A stretch of DNA of 64,000 nt from Lachnospiraceae bacterium AB2028 (GTDB taxonomy: Bacteria; Bacillota; Clostridia; Lachnospirales; Lachnospiraceae): positions 374,486 to 438,485 of the forward strand of contig JHYJ01000003.1 in the NCBI GenBank assembly GCA_000621425.1, read 5' to 3'. The notes beneath the pieces were generated by a model that was not told the origin of the DNA, made no database searches, and worked only from the letters and a program-made list of their open reading frames with translations. Position 1 is the stretch's first letter; each line of letters begins with the position of its first letter. A program made the translations under genes and the position numbers. Positions 17,353 through 28,976 of this stretch are shown piece by piece.

Positions 17353-18438
17353 ATGCTTATCAAGTCGCTTGAGCTTGACAATTACAGAAACTATAAAAAT
17401 CTTAAGATAGATTTTGATAAGGGCGTTAACATCCTTTATGGAAACAATGCCCAGGGAAAGACTAACATACTTGAAGCTATTTACATGTCTTCTACCGCAA
17501 AGTCCCACAAAGGTTCCAAGGACAGGGACATTGTAAACTTTGATGCCAGTGAGGGTCATATAAAAACCCTGATTGAAAAAGACGGAATGGAAAGACGCAT
17601 AGACATGCATCTTCGCAAGTCAATGTCCAAAGGCGTTGCCGTCGACAAAGTAAGGATAAAAAAATTATCAGAGCTCTACGGATTATTAAATATAGTATTC
17701 TTCTCACCTGAAGATCTTAACATCATAAAAAACTCACCGGCGGAAAGAAGAAAATTTATAAATCTGGAACTGTGCCAGCTTGATCAGATCTATCTCTATG
17801 ACCTGAATAACTACAACAAGGTTATAACCCAGAGGAACAACATCCTTAAGGAAATATACTTCAGGCCTGACTATAGGGATATGCTGAGCATTTATGACAC
17901 ACAGCTCATATCCTACGGAACCAAGATAATAGAGAGAAGAAAGAAATTTACTGAAGAACTAAACGAGATCATCTACTCTATACATAAAGATATTTCCGGC
18001 AATAAGGAAGAAATAAAAATAGTATATGCTCCCTTCTCTACTTCAGCTGAGCTTGAAGATAAATTAAAAAGAAATGTTGAGAAGGACATAAAGTTTAAAA
18101 ATACAACAGTGGGCCCCCACAGGGATGATTTCATTTTCTATACAAATGATGTGGATGTAAGAGTCTACGGATCCCAGGGACAGCAGCGCACGGCTGCACT
18201 TTCACTGAAGCTTGCAGAGATAGAACTGGTAAAAAAGATAACGAAAGAAAATCCTATTCTCCTGCTTGATGATGTATTGTCTGAATTAGACAGCAACAGA
18301 CAGAACCACCTGCTAAACAGTATAGGTGATACACAGACAGTTATTACCTGTACGGGACTTGATGATTTTGTAAACAACCGTTTTGAATACGACAAAGTAT
18401 ATAAAGTAACAGAAGGCACAGTACAGAGCGAGAACTAA
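17353..18438 (+). CDS. recF: DNA replication/repair protein RecF
   Basis: 361 residues. SMC-like ATPase: LELDNYRNYKNLKIDF N-terminus, Walker A LYGNNAQGKTNILEAIY (about 29-45), ABC signature 'YGSQGQQRTAALSLKLAE' (about 273-290) and Walker B PILLLDDVLSELD. RecF loads RecA at gaps together with RecO and RecR. ATG follows immediately after the S4 gene stop. gyrB begins 24 bp downstream. Confidence 0.97.
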   Translation: MLIKSLELDNYRNYKNLKIDFDKGVNILYGNNAQGKTNILEAIYMSSTAKSHKGSKDRDIVNFDASEGHIKTLIEKDGMERRIDMHLRKSMSKGVAVDKVRIKKLSELYGLLNIVFFSPEDLNIIKNSPAERRKFINLELCQLDQIYLYDLNNYNKVITQRNNILKEIYFRPDYRDMLSIYDTQLISYGTKIIERRKKFTEELNEIIYSIHKDISGNKEEIKIVYAPFSTSAELEDKLKRNVEKDIKFKNTTVGPHRDDFIFYTNDVDVRVYGSQGQQRTAALSLKLAEIELVKKITKENPILLLDDVLSELDSNRQNHLLNSIGDTQTVITCTGLDDFVNNRFEYDKVYKVTEGTVQSEN

Positions 18439-20535
<2,097 letters not shown>

Positions 20536-20717
20536 TGAAATATAAGACAGTGAAATGGTTTTTCTGTCTTATGCATGTGATATATTGTTACAATAACAGT
20601 ATAACAATAGAATATGATAATTAAGACAAGAGAATAGTCTTATAGTCGCATTAGAAAATTTGTATATGCAAATTTTTTCCGCGTGGCCGCCAAAGGCGGC
20701 AGAAAGAGGAATTTAAA

Positions 20718-23333
20718 ATGGATGACAAAGTTTTTGACAAAATCCAAGAAGTAGATATGAAGCAGACGATGGAGAAGTATTACATCGATTATGCAATGAG
20801 TGTAATTGCTTCCCGTGCCCTGCCTGATGTGCGTGACGGATTAAAGCCTGTTCAGCGTCGTATCCTCTACTCCATGATAGAGCTTCACAACGAGCCGGAT
20901 AAGCCTCACCGTAAGTGTGCCCGTATCGTCGGTGATACCATGGGTAAATATCACCCCCACGGTGACTCTTCCATATACGGTGCTTTGGTAAACATGGCAC
21001 AGGAATGGAACCTCCGTTACCCTCTTGTTGACGGACACGGAAATTTCGGTTCAGTTGACGGCGACGGCGCGGCTGCAATGCGATACACGGAAGCAAGGCT
21101 TTCCAAGATGTCCATGGAAATGCTTCGTGATATAGGAAAAGACACTGTTGATTTTGTTCCTAACTTTGATGAGACTGAGACAGAGCCTACAGTTCTTCCC
21201 AGCAGGTTCCCTAACCTTTTAGTTAACGGTACCACAGGTATCGCGGTAGGTATGGCAACGAACATACCTCCCCATAACTTAAGGGAGATCATAGGTGCGG
21301 TTGTTAAGATTATTGATAACCGTGTAGAAGAAGGAAGGGAGACTTCTATTGATGAACTTATGTCCATAGTACATGGACCTGACTTCCCTACCGGTGCACA
21401 GATCCTTGGTACCAGAGGAATTAAGGAAGCATATCGCACAGGCCGCGGAAAGATCCTTGTACGTGGTGTTTCTAATATAGAAACACTTCCTAACGGCAAG
21501 ACTCAGATCATTGTTACGGAACTGCCTTATATGGTAAACAAGGCAAACATGATCAAGAAGATTGCTGACCTTGTAAGGGATAAGAAGATAGACGGCATCA
21601 CTGCTATCCGTGATGAGTCCAGCCGTGAAGGTACACGTGTAGTAATTGAGATCAGAAGGGATGTCAATGCGAATATAGTACTGAAGAAGCTTTATAAGCA
21701 TACTGACATGCAGACAACCTTCGGTGTGATCAGCCTTGCACTTATTGATAACCAGCCCAAGGTAATGAACCTGCTTGAGCTTCTTACCTATTACTTAAAG
21801 CATCAGGAAGATGTAGTTACCAGAAGGACTAAGTACGATCTCAATAAGGCTGAGGAAAGAGACCACATTTTACAGGGCCTGCTTATTGCCCTTGATAATA
21901 TTGATGAAGTCATCAGCATCATCAGGGCCAGCCAGAATACTCAGGAAGCAAAGAGCAAGCTCATGGAAAGATTCGGTCTTTCCGAAGCCCAGGCCAATGC
22001 CATAGTAGAGATGAAGTTGAGGGCTCTTACAGGTCTGGAAAGAGCAAAGCTTGAGGATGAGCATGCACAGCTGGTTAAGCTTATTGCAGAACTCAAGGCT
22101 ATCCTTGCAGATGAAAAGCTCTTGCTTGGTGTCATCAAAACAGAGATCACACAGATAGCTGATAAGTTCGGTGATGACAGAAGAACAGCCATCACATATG
22201 ACGATTCGGAGATCCGTGATGAAGAGCTTGTTCCTCTGGAGAATACGGTTCTTGCAATGACCAGCCTCGGATATATCAAGAGAATGACTGTTGATAATTT
22301 CCGTACCCAGGGCCGCGGCGGCAAGGGAATCAAGGGAATGACAACTATCGATAACGACTTTATCGAAGACCTTCTCATGACCTCTACCCATAACCACATC
22401 ATGTTCTTTACTAACAGGGGCCGTGCATACATGCTGAAGGCATACGAAATACCTGAGGCAGGAAGGACTGCAAGGGGTACAGCAATCATCAACCTCTTAC
22501 AGCTTCAGCCTGAGGAAAAGATATCTGCCGTTATTCCTATTGAGAAATTTAACGAAGGCAAGAACCTTTTCATGGTCACAAGGAAAGGTATCGTAAAGAA
22601 GACTTCCATAATGGATTTCGCTAACATAAGGAAGAACGGTCTCATTGCCATCAACCTTCGTGATGACGATGAGCTCATAGAAGTAAAGCAGACTGATAAG
22701 GATACCCACATCTTCCTTGTTACCAAGAAGGGAATGTGCATCCGTTTCCTTGAGACGGATGTAAGATGTCTGGGCAGGGATACCATGGGTGTTAAGGGTA
22801 TGGAACTTAACGATGACGATGAAATTGTAGGAATGCAGCTTGACCATCAGGGTGACTCACTCCTTATAGTTTCTGAAAACGGTATCGGTAAGCGTTCCGA
22901 GCTGGAAGAATTCAGGATGCAGAAACGTGGAGGAAAAGGACTCAAGTGCTACAAGATCACCGAAAAGACCGGCGATGTTGTAGGTGTAAAGGCCGTAACA
23001 GATGACCATGAGATAATGATGATCACCACCGGTGGCATCATCATCCAGGTGAGCATGAGCGAGATACCTGTCCATAGCCGTATCACTTCCGGTGTAAAGA
23101 TGATGAATGTATCTGAAGGTGTAAAGGTAGCCCGCATCGCCAAAGTCCGTGAAAAAATAGAGGATGCCGACCAGCCCGTCCCATCAACCGGCGACCACTC
23201 CGTCCCTGTTGAATATTCCGACTCCAACTCATCTGATGAATTGCCGGATACAGATGAATTAGATGATGTTGACGATATCGATTCTGCTCCTTCAGAATCT
23301 GAAGAGTCAGGAGAAGACACAGATAACAATTAA
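20718..23333 (+). CDS. gyrA: DNA gyrase subunit A
   Basis: 871 residues. Breakage-reunion domain with [15 protein letters not shown] (the quinolone-resistance region) and catalytic Tyr123 in [10 protein letters not shown]; the C-terminal beta-pinwheel begins with the GyrA box QGRGGKG (about residue 530), which wraps DNA. The last roughly 45 residues form a very acidic Ser/Asp/Glu tail (from about [20 protein letters not shown]). The 182-bp gap from gyrB contains two small hairpins, an AAATTTG/CAAATTT one and GCCGCC-AAA-GGCGGC at 20686-20700, just before the AGAGGAATTTAAA ribosome-binding site. Confidence 0.97.
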   Translation: MDDKVFDKIQEVDMKQTMEKYYIDYAMSVIASRALPDVRDGLKPVQRRILYSMIELHNEPDKPHRKCARIVGDTMGKYHPHGDSSIYGALVNMAQEWNLRYPLVDGHGNFGSVDGDGAAAMRYTEARLSKMSMEMLRDIGKDTVDFVPNFDETETEPTVLPSRFPNLLVNGTTGIAVGMATNIPPHNLREIIGAVVKIIDNRVEEGRETSIDELMSIVHGPDFPTGAQILGTRGIKEAYRTGRGKILVRGVSNIETLPNGKTQIIVTELPYMVNKANMIKKIADLVRDKKIDGITAIRDESSREGTRVVIEIRRDVNANIVLKKLYKHTDMQTTFGVISLALIDNQPKVMNLLELLTYYLKHQEDVVTRRTKYDLNKAEERDHILQGLLIALDNIDEVISIIRASQNTQEAKSKLMERFGLSEAQANAIVEMKLRALTGLERAKLEDEHAQLVKLIAELKAILADEKLLLGVIKTEITQIADKFGDDRRTAITYDDSEIRDEELVPLENTVLAMTSLGYIKRMTVDNFRTQGRGGKGIKGMTTIDNDFIEDLLMTSTHNHIMFFTNRGRAYMLKAYEIPEAGRTARGTAIINLLQLQPEEKISAVIPIEKFNEGKNLFMVTRKGIVKKTSIMDFANIRKNGLIAINLRDDDELIEVKQTDKDTHIFLVTKKGMCIRFLETDVRCLGRDTMGVKGMELNDDDEIVGMQLDHQGDSLLIVSENGIGKRSELEEFRMQKRGGKGLKCYKITEKTGDVVGVKAVTDDHEIMMITTGGIIIQVSMSEIPVHSRITSGVKMMNVSEGVKVARIAKVREKIEDADQPVPSTGDHSVPVEYSDSNSSDELPDTDELDDVDDIDSAPSESEESGEDTDNN

Positions 23334-23385
23334 GTTTTTCCATAACGTTGCCTGTGTGTATTATTCGAGATCTGTGTATCTCATC

Positions 23386-23459
23386 CACCGTATAGCCTCT
23401 GCTGACGGTGTAAAGTGAGCCAGCGAACTGGCCCCACCGGCAGCAGAGCTATCGGTGGG
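23386..23459. ncRNA. Long stable hairpin between gyrA and the ech operon (candidate leader RNA)
   Basis: ATAGC-C-TCTGCTG-A-CGGTG (23392-23409) pairs with CACCG-G-CAGCAGA-GCTAT (23436-23452), enclosing a GCCAG-CGAA-CTGGC tetraloop hairpin (23419-23432). Competing pairings exist: CACCGT/ACGGTG (23386-23391 with 23405-23410) and CCCACCG/CGGTGGG (23433-23439 with 23453-23459). No U-run follows, so it is not a plain terminator. It lies about 135 bp upstream of the echA start; a regulatory leader or a gyrA mRNA 3' structure are both possible. Confidence 0.45.
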
Positions 23460-23591
23460 TGAACGTAACATAAAAACTACATATTGTACTAATGTATTAC
23501 TTTTTAACCACATATTCATATTTACATAAGAACTAAAATAACATACAATAAATAGGCAAAAATTAACACAAATGTATTTGGGAGGTCAGGG

Positions 23592-25547
23592 ATGTTCGAC
23601 TTAATTATTCCTTTTCTGATTTGTTTTCCTTTCCTTATGGCAGTGATCCTTCTCTGCTGCGGAAAGAGTAAGTTCGGAAACATTGTTTCCTACTTTGGTG
23701 CCGTCGTTATAATGATAGCGTCGGTTGCCTTTTTCGTTTATAAAGGAGTAAGCGGAGGTTTCGCCTTCGGTCAGGGAATGTACGTGAATACGGAGATTGC
23801 GGATTACGTCATTCTAGCCGGCGAGATCCTCATAGTCCTTGTTGTTACATTCCTGAGCTTTAAGTATAAGAGAGCCTGGGTAAGCCTTCTTTCCATTCTG
23901 CCTACGGCAGCAATTATTTTCCAGGAAGAAATAGCAGCTCCCGAAGAAATCGAGCATATTTATATTGATAAGCTTGCACTGCTTATGATTATTCTCGTAG
24001 GCGTTGTGGGAAGCCTTATTATTATGTATGCAGTTGGATATATGGAAGGTTATCATAACCATCATAAGGAAGTGCAGGATAGAAGAAATTATTTCCTTGC
24101 ACTTCTCTTTATGTTCATGGGTGCAATGTTCGGATTCGTAACATGCGCAAGCCTGATCTGGCTGGTATTCTTCTGGGAGTGCACCAGCGTATGCTCCTTC
24201 CTTCTTATTGGATATACCAGAACGGAAGAAGCTGTTAATAACTCCTTCAGGGCACTGTGGATGAACCTTTTAGGCGGTGCCGCACTGGTTGTTGGAATAA
24301 TCGCTTTCTATAATTATGTTTATCCTACCCTTTCCTTCAGGACCTTCCTGATGGTAATACCTCAGATGACCTCATTCCTGGGCGCAGTTAGTCTGCTTCC
24401 CGTATTCCTTATGGCTTTTGCGGCTCTTACAAAATCCGCACAGCTTCCTTTTTCAACATGGCTTCTTGGTGCGATGGTTGCACCTACACCTTCCTCTACT
24501 CTGCTCCACTCAGCGACCATGGTAAAGGCAGGCATTTACATCCTTATCAGACTGGCACCCCTTATGGCCGGAAACGTTGTCGGAACATTCATAGCATTTA
24601 TCGGAGGATTCACCTTCATCGCTGCATCACTTATGGCTGTATCTCAGACAGATGCAAAGAAGATACTTGCTATGTCCACTATTTCAAACTTAGGTCTCAT
24701 GACTGCCTGCGCAGGCGTTGGTACTGCAGAGACAACATGGGCTTGCATATTCCTGCTTCTTTTCCACGCAGTATCCAAGTCACTGCTCTTCCAGGTTGTC
24801 GGTGCTACGGAGAACTCACTCCATAGCCGTGATGTGGAAGACTTCCACGGACTGCTTTACATGCTGCCTAAGCATGCAATGTTCATGTTCATCGGTATCA
24901 CAGGCATGTTCCTTGCTCCCTTTGGTATGCTGATTGCAAAGTGGTCTGCACTTAAGGGAATGGTAGACGGAAAGCATATCCTGCTTATCCTCTTCATAGT
25001 ATTCGGTAGTGCCATCACATCACTTTACTGGTGCAAGTGGATGGGCAAGCTTATAGCTCATCCCCATAAGGAAAAGAAGGTTAAGGATGTTACCCATGCC
25101 GGAGAGATGATCTCCTTCTGGGTACACGGACTGGTAATGATACTCCTTTGCGTATTCCTTCCTGTTGTTTCCGTTTACTATGTGGATTCAATTATCGCCG
25201 GCAGCGACATGTTCAATACTAACGGCGCAGCTATTCCGGCATCCACAATGTACATACTGATCACAATACTTATGCTGGTGTTCATCGTGCCCCTGGTACT
25301 TTATGCAAGCGGCAAGAACGATCACTCAACAGAAAAGCTTGCTTACATGGGCGGTATCAATACCGGAAAGAATAACGGTTTCGTTGATTTCATGGGTGAA
25401 GAAAAGACCCTCATGATGTCGAATTACTACTTTGAAAAAATGCTCAGCATTGAAAAGCTGATGAAGCCTGCTCAGGTGGTAGCACTTGTAGCACTGCTTA
25501 TCATATTCAGTATGCTTGGCGGATATTCTATAGGAGGTATGTTCTGA
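23592..25547 (+). CDS. echA: Ech hydrogenase subunit A (NuoL/MrpA-like antiporter subunit)
   Basis: 651 residues, about 15 predicted membrane helices. The proton-antiporter family core holds the conserved FFWECTSVCSFLLIGYTRTEEAVNNSFRAL and FAALTKSAQLPFSTWLLGAMVAPTPSSTLLHSATMVKAGIYILIRL motifs, with the buried Lys in LTKSAQ and Glu in FWE. EchA is the large membrane subunit of the energy-converting [NiFe]-hydrogenase that couples ferredoxin oxidation and H2 formation to ion pumping. GGGAGGTCAGGG precedes the ATG. First of six tightly packed genes; its stop overlaps the echB start (TGATG). Confidence 0.93.
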   Translation: MFDLIIPFLICFPFLMAVILLCCGKSKFGNIVSYFGAVVIMIASVAFFVYKGVSGGFAFGQGMYVNTEIADYVILAGEILIVLVVTFLSFKYKRAWVSLLSILPTAAIIFQEEIAAPEEIEHIYIDKLALLMIILVGVVGSLIIMYAVGYMEGYHNHHKEVQDRRNYFLALLFMFMGAMFGFVTCASLIWLVFFWECTSVCSFLLIGYTRTEEAVNNSFRALWMNLLGGAALVVGIIAFYNYVYPTLSFRTFLMVIPQMTSFLGAVSLLPVFLMAFAALTKSAQLPFSTWLLGAMVAPTPSSTLLHSATMVKAGIYILIRLAPLMAGNVVGTFIAFIGGFTFIAASLMAVSQTDAKKILAMSTISNLGLMTACAGVGTAETTWACIFLLLFHAVSKSLLFQVVGATENSLHSRDVEDFHGLLYMLPKHAMFMFIGITGMFLAPFGMLIAKWSALKGMVDGKHILLILFIVFGSAITSLYWCKWMGKLIAHPHKEKKVKDVTHAGEMISFWVHGLVMILLCVFLPVVSVYYVDSIIAGSDMFNTNGAAIPASTMYILITILMLVFIVPLVLYASGKNDHSTEKLAYMGGINTGKNNGFVDFMGEEKTLMMSNYYFEKMLSIEKLMKPAQVVALVALLIIFSMLGGYSIGGMF

Positions 25548-26419
25548 TGATAAGCGGAAAACTGATCTCAGCAATTTGCTATGTATTATTTGCACCGCTG
25601 ATCGGCGGTCTGATCGATGGTATAGGGAGAAAGATTTCTGCAAGAATGCAGAGACGTGTGGGACCTCCCCTTCTCCAGCCTTTTTATGACCTGGGTAAGC
25701 TACTTCATAAGGATCCTATCCATGTAGCACCTTCACAGAATTTCTTCATGATGTCATACCTCTTCTTCATTGTTATGACCGGAGGCATGATGTTCCTTGG
25801 AATGGATATACTGATGTGCATGTTCGTGCTTTCAACTGCTGTGATGTTCCTTTATTTCGCAGCTGTTGTTACCGGCTCACATTACTCTTCCATCGGTGCA
25901 TCCAGAGAGCTGCTTCAGATGGTAGCATACGAGCCCTGCGTACTTCTTACCTGTATAGCTTTCTATATGGTAAGGGGCAGCTTTGAGACAGCAGAGATAA
26001 TCAAGGGAGATATCAGTCCTATCGTATATCTTCCCGGCGTGTTCGTAGCATTCATATTCATACTTACTATTAAGATGAGGAAGTCACCTTTTGATATAAG
26101 TACTTCACATCATCCTAACCAGGAGATCGTAAAGGGTATCACCTCCGAGATCGGTTCAAGGAACTTCGGTATCTACACTCTTGCTGAGTGGTACGAGACT
26201 GTATTCCTTCTCGGAATGGTTGCGCTTTTCATCATCAACAGCAATCCCTGGAGCATACTTGCTGCAGTTGTAGTCATTGCACTTGTTTATTTCCTTGAGA
26301 TCCTGATCGACAATACTTCGGCTCGTGTTAAGTCCGATGTGATGATCAAGGTTTCATGGGCTGTAACACTGGTAGCTGCAGGTTTCAATATACTTGTACT
26401 TATTTATTTCTTAGGATAA
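25547..26419 (+). CDS. echB: Ech hydrogenase subunit B (NuoH-like)
   Basis: 290 residues with about eight membrane helices. Conserved NuoH-like features: GIGRKISARMQRRVGPPLLQPFYDLGKLLHKD near the N-terminus (the RxGPxxxQPxxD loop) and the SPFDISTSHHPNQEIVKGITSEIGSRNF loop that faces the quinone-equivalent/ferredoxin module. EchB anchors the hydrogenase module to the membrane. It overlaps echA by one base and is 27 bp from echC. Confidence 0.94.
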   Translation: MISGKLISAICYVLFAPLIGGLIDGIGRKISARMQRRVGPPLLQPFYDLGKLLHKDPIHVAPSQNFFMMSYLFFIVMTGGMMFLGMDILMCMFVLSTAVMFLYFAAVVTGSHYSSIGASRELLQMVAYEPCVLLTCIAFYMVRGSFETAEIIKGDISPIVYLPGVFVAFIFILTIKMRKSPFDISTSHHPNQEIVKGITSEIGSRNFGIYTLAEWYETVFLLGMVALFIINSNPWSILAAVVVIALVYFLEILIDNTSARVKSDVMIKVSWAVTLVAAGFNILVLIYFLG

Positions 26420-26446
26420 GGTTCTTAGGATTAAGGAGAAAAAAAT

Positions 26447-26938
26447 ATGTATAAAATCACAAGATCACCCTGGGTAATGCATTATGACGGTTCCAGCTGC
26501 AACGGCTGCGACATAGAGGTACTTGCCTGCCTGACACCCGTCTATGATGCGGAAAGATTCGGAATCATTAATACCGGCGATCCCATGCAGGCAGATATCC
26601 TGCTGGTAACCGGTGGCATAAATACACAGAATGCACCTGTAGTAAAGCAGCTTTACGATCAGATGGCTGATCCCAAGGTCGTAGTTGCAGTAGGCGTTTG
26701 TGCCTGTACCGGAGGCGTCTTCAAGGACTGCTACAACATCCTTGGCGGAGCTGACCAGGTAATCCCCGTTGATGTGTATGTTCCCGGATGTGCTGCAAGG
26801 CCTCAGGCTATAATCGACGGTATAGTAAAGGGCATCGGAGTTTTCCAGGAGAGACTGGAAAAGATGGAAAAGGGCGAGTCCCTTACTGAAGATAAGGAAA
26901 AGAAAGCAGAAGAGACTGCGGAAAGCGAGGATAAGTAG
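26447..26938 (+). CDS. echC: Ech hydrogenase small subunit C (NuoB-like)
   Basis: 163 residues. The proximal [4Fe-4S] cluster ligands are in SSCNGCDIEVLACL, VGVCACTGGVF and VPGCAARPQAI, the NuoB/EchC pattern. It is the electron-transfer small subunit next to the NiFe large subunit EchE. The C-terminal 30 residues are Glu/Lys-rich. AAGGAGAAAAAAAT precedes the ATG. The next gene starts on a GTG overlapping its stop (TAGTG). Confidence 0.95.
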   Translation: MYKITRSPWVMHYDGSSCNGCDIEVLACLTPVYDAERFGIINTGDPMQADILLVTGGINTQNAPVVKQLYDQMADPKVVVAVGVCACTGGVFKDCYNILGGADQVIPVDVYVPGCAARPQAIIDGIVKGIGVFQERLEKMEKGESLTEDKEKKAEETAESEDK

Positions 26939-27327
26939 TGACAGCAACAGAAGGAAAAAACGAGATCATTGCTATAGAGCCCGGTGAACTTTCCGTAAAG
27001 GCAATGGAAATGAAGAGCAAGGGCCTGCGTCTTTCACAGGCATGCGCTGCATGGCTCAGGAAAGATGAAAAGCTGGAACTCAGCTACTCATTTGTAGATG
27101 ATGATAATTATGATATGTTCAATGTCCGCATCTCACTGGACAATGACAAGAGAGATACAGAGATCGCAAGTATCTCAGATATCTTCCCCTACGCTGCATT
27201 CTATGAGAATGAAATGAGGGAGCTTTTCGGAGCAAACATCAAAGTTATTAACCTTGATTTTCATAATAAACTTTACAGGATCGAGGAAGAGACACCTTTC
27301 GTTCCTAAGAAGGAGGGCCAAAACTAA
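26938..27327 (+). CDS. echD: Ech hydrogenase subunit D (NuoC-like)
   Basis: 129 residues from a GTG at 26938 that overlaps the echC stop. NuoC-like middle region YSFVDDDNYDMFNVRISLD and the conserved SISDIFPYAAFYENEMRELFGANI (the ER[D/E]-type contact segment), which places it as the hydrophilic subunit bridging EchC and EchE. Shorter than NuoC, as usual in Ech. The stop TAA is followed by TGG overlap with the echE ATG (AATGG). Confidence 0.93.
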   Translation: MTATEGKNEIIAIEPGELSVKAMEMKSKGLRLSQACAAWLRKDEKLELSYSFVDDDNYDMFNVRISLDNDKRDTEIASISDIFPYAAFYENEMRELFGANIKVINLDFHNKLYRIEEETPFVPKKEGQN

Positions 27328-28406
27328 TGGGTAAAAGAAGCGTAATTCCTTACGGACCACAGCATCCGGTTCTTCCGGAGCCTATACATCTGGACCTCGT
27401 ACTTGAGGATGAGAAGATCGTTGATGTCCTTCCTTCCATCGGTTTCATACACAGAGGTCTGGAAAAGCTTACTGAAAAGAGAGATTTTAACCAGATGGTT
27501 TACGTGACAGAGCGTGTCTGCGGTATCTGCAGCTTCGGTCACGGATACGGTTACTGCGATACTGTTGAGCACATCATGAACATCGAAGTACCCGACAGGG
27601 CAAAGTTCCTCCGTACCATATGGTTCGAGCTTTCAAGACTTCACAGCCACCTGCTTTGGGCAGGCCTTATGGCTGATGCATTCGGATTTGAGAACCTTTT
27701 CTATCAGTGCTGGAGAGTACGTGAAAAGGTACTTGATGTAATAGAGCTTACCACCGGCGGAAGAGTAATCTTCTCCGTAAACAAAGTCGGCGGCGTACTT
27801 AAGGACATCACACCTGATATGCAGAAGGCAATCCTTGAGATGCTTGATTATGTTGAAAAAGAGACCAAGGTTCTTGAGAAGACCTTTATGAATGACTATA
27901 CCGTTGAGTCCCGTATGAAGGGAGTGGGCGTGCTTACTAAGGAACAGGCACATGCACTCGGCTGTGCAGGTCCTTTCGCAAGAGCCAGCGGTATCGCTAC
28001 GGATATGCGTATGAGAGGCTATGCTGCATATGGCGAGCTGGATATGGAGCCCATCATCAGCAACGACGGTGACTGCTACGGCAGATGCGAAGTCAGGATC
28101 GGTGAGATCTACCAGTCCATCGACCTTATCAGACAGGCTCTGGACAAGCTTCCCGAAGGTGAGCTGGCAGCAGTAGTTAAGGGCAATCCTGACGGTGAAT
28201 ACTTCATGCGAATAGAGCAGCCCCGTGGTGAGGCTGACTACTACATAAGAGGTAACGGTACTCCTAACCTCGACCGCATGCGTGTCCGCACCCCTACCTT
28301 TGCAAACCTTGCAGGTCTTTGCGCAGTACTTAAGGGTGCCGACTATGCAGATGTGGGTATACTTGCCGTAACTATAGACCCTTGCATCAGCTGTACGGAA
28401 AGATAA
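27327..28406 (+). CDS. echE: Ech hydrogenase large subunit E (NiFe catalytic, NuoD-like)
   Basis: 359 residues. N-terminal nickel ligands in ERVCGICSFGHG (about residues 62-73) and C-terminal DPCISCTER as the last nine residues. Both CxxC pairs for the NiFe site are intact, so the enzyme should be catalytic. In Ech-type enzymes the protein ends shortly after the second pair, so no long C-terminal peptide needs removal, and maturation protease dependence may differ. With EchC, EchD and EchF it forms the cytoplasmic arm that reduces protons with ferredoxin electrons. Confidence 0.96.
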   Translation: MGKRSVIPYGPQHPVLPEPIHLDLVLEDEKIVDVLPSIGFIHRGLEKLTEKRDFNQMVYVTERVCGICSFGHGYGYCDTVEHIMNIEVPDRAKFLRTIWFELSRLHSHLLWAGLMADAFGFENLFYQCWRVREKVLDVIELTTGGRVIFSVNKVGGVLKDITPDMQKAILEMLDYVEKETKVLEKTFMNDYTVESRMKGVGVLTKEQAHALGCAGPFARASGIATDMRMRGYAAYGELDMEPIISNDGDCYGRCEVRIGEIYQSIDLIRQALDKLPEGELAAVVKGNPDGEYFMRIEQPRGEADYYIRGNGTPNLDRMRVRTPTFANLAGLCAVLKGADYADVGILAVTIDPCISCTER

Positions 28407-28421
28407 TCAGGAGGAAGAATA

Positions 28422-28886
28422 ATGGCAGTAATGACATTTGCGGGTGCCGCACTTAAGAATTTCTTTTCAAAGCCGGTGACAACAAAATATCCGGCAGAGC
28501 CTGCTGAGTATAAAGAGCGTACCAGAGGACATATTGAGATCTCAATCGACGACTGCATAGGCTGCGGTATGTGTACGAGATGCTGTCCCTGCGGTACTCT
28601 TTCAATAGACAAGATAAAGGGCACATGGACCATCAACAGATTTGACTGCATAGCATGCGGTTTCTGTGTAGAGAAGTGTCCCAAGAAGTGCCTTACAATG
28701 GTAGCAGGCTACCAGACACCGGACGGTGAGAAGGAAACTGTGACTTACACCAAGTCTCCGGAAGTTCTCGAAGCCGAGGCAAAGCAGCGTGAAGAAATGG
28801 CAAAGAAAGCAGCGGAAGCCAAGAAGGCAGCTGAGGCCAAGAAAGCCGCCGAAGCCGCTAAGGCAGCCGAGGAGAAAAAGGACTGA
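28422..28886 (+). CDS. echF: Ech hydrogenase ferredoxin-like subunit F (NuoI-like)
   Basis: 154 residues. Two [4Fe-4S] motifs: CIGCGMCTRCCPCG and CIACGFCVEKCPKKC (about residues 47-60 and 82-96), the polyferredoxin that accepts electrons from soluble ferredoxin. The C-terminal roughly 40 residues are an Ala/Lys/Glu-rich coiled-coil tail (EEMAKKAAEAKKAAEAKKAA) that is not part of the family core and is encoded by an imperfect DNA repeat. AGGAGGAAGAAT precedes the ATG. Last gene of the operon; a strong terminator follows. Confidence 0.94.
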   Translation: MAVMTFAGAALKNFFSKPVTTKYPAEPAEYKERTRGHIEISIDDCIGCGMCTRCCPCGTLSIDKIKGTWTINRFDCIACGFCVEKCPKKCLTMVAGYQTPDGEKETVTYTKSPEVLEAEAKQREEMAKKAAEAKKAAEAKKAAEAAKAAEEKKD

Positions 28887-28899
28887 TTAGGTAAATGAC

Positions 28900-28932
28900 G
28901 GCATAGCCAATTCTGTGGCTATGCCTTTTTTT
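28900..28932 (+). terminator. Intrinsic terminator of the ech operon
   Basis: GGCATAGCC (28900-28908), 8-nt loop, GGCTATGCC (28917-28925), then seven T. It starts 14 bases after the echF stop. Confidence 0.95.
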
Positions 28933-28976
28933 AATAAGTTAAAAATACAGTTTTAATAACAGAGAAGGAAAAGGGT

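Noticed and set aside
20718..21100. GyrA Gly at the position of E. coli Asp87 (SSIYGALV) as a quinolone-resistance mutation
   Set aside because: The surrounding segment fits a normal Lachnospiraceae GyrA in my memory, and a substitution cannot be judged without close relatives.
23334..23591. gyrA intrinsic terminator
   Set aside because: The hairpin at 23392-23452 is strong but lacks a following U-run, so I list it as a structured RNA rather than a terminator.
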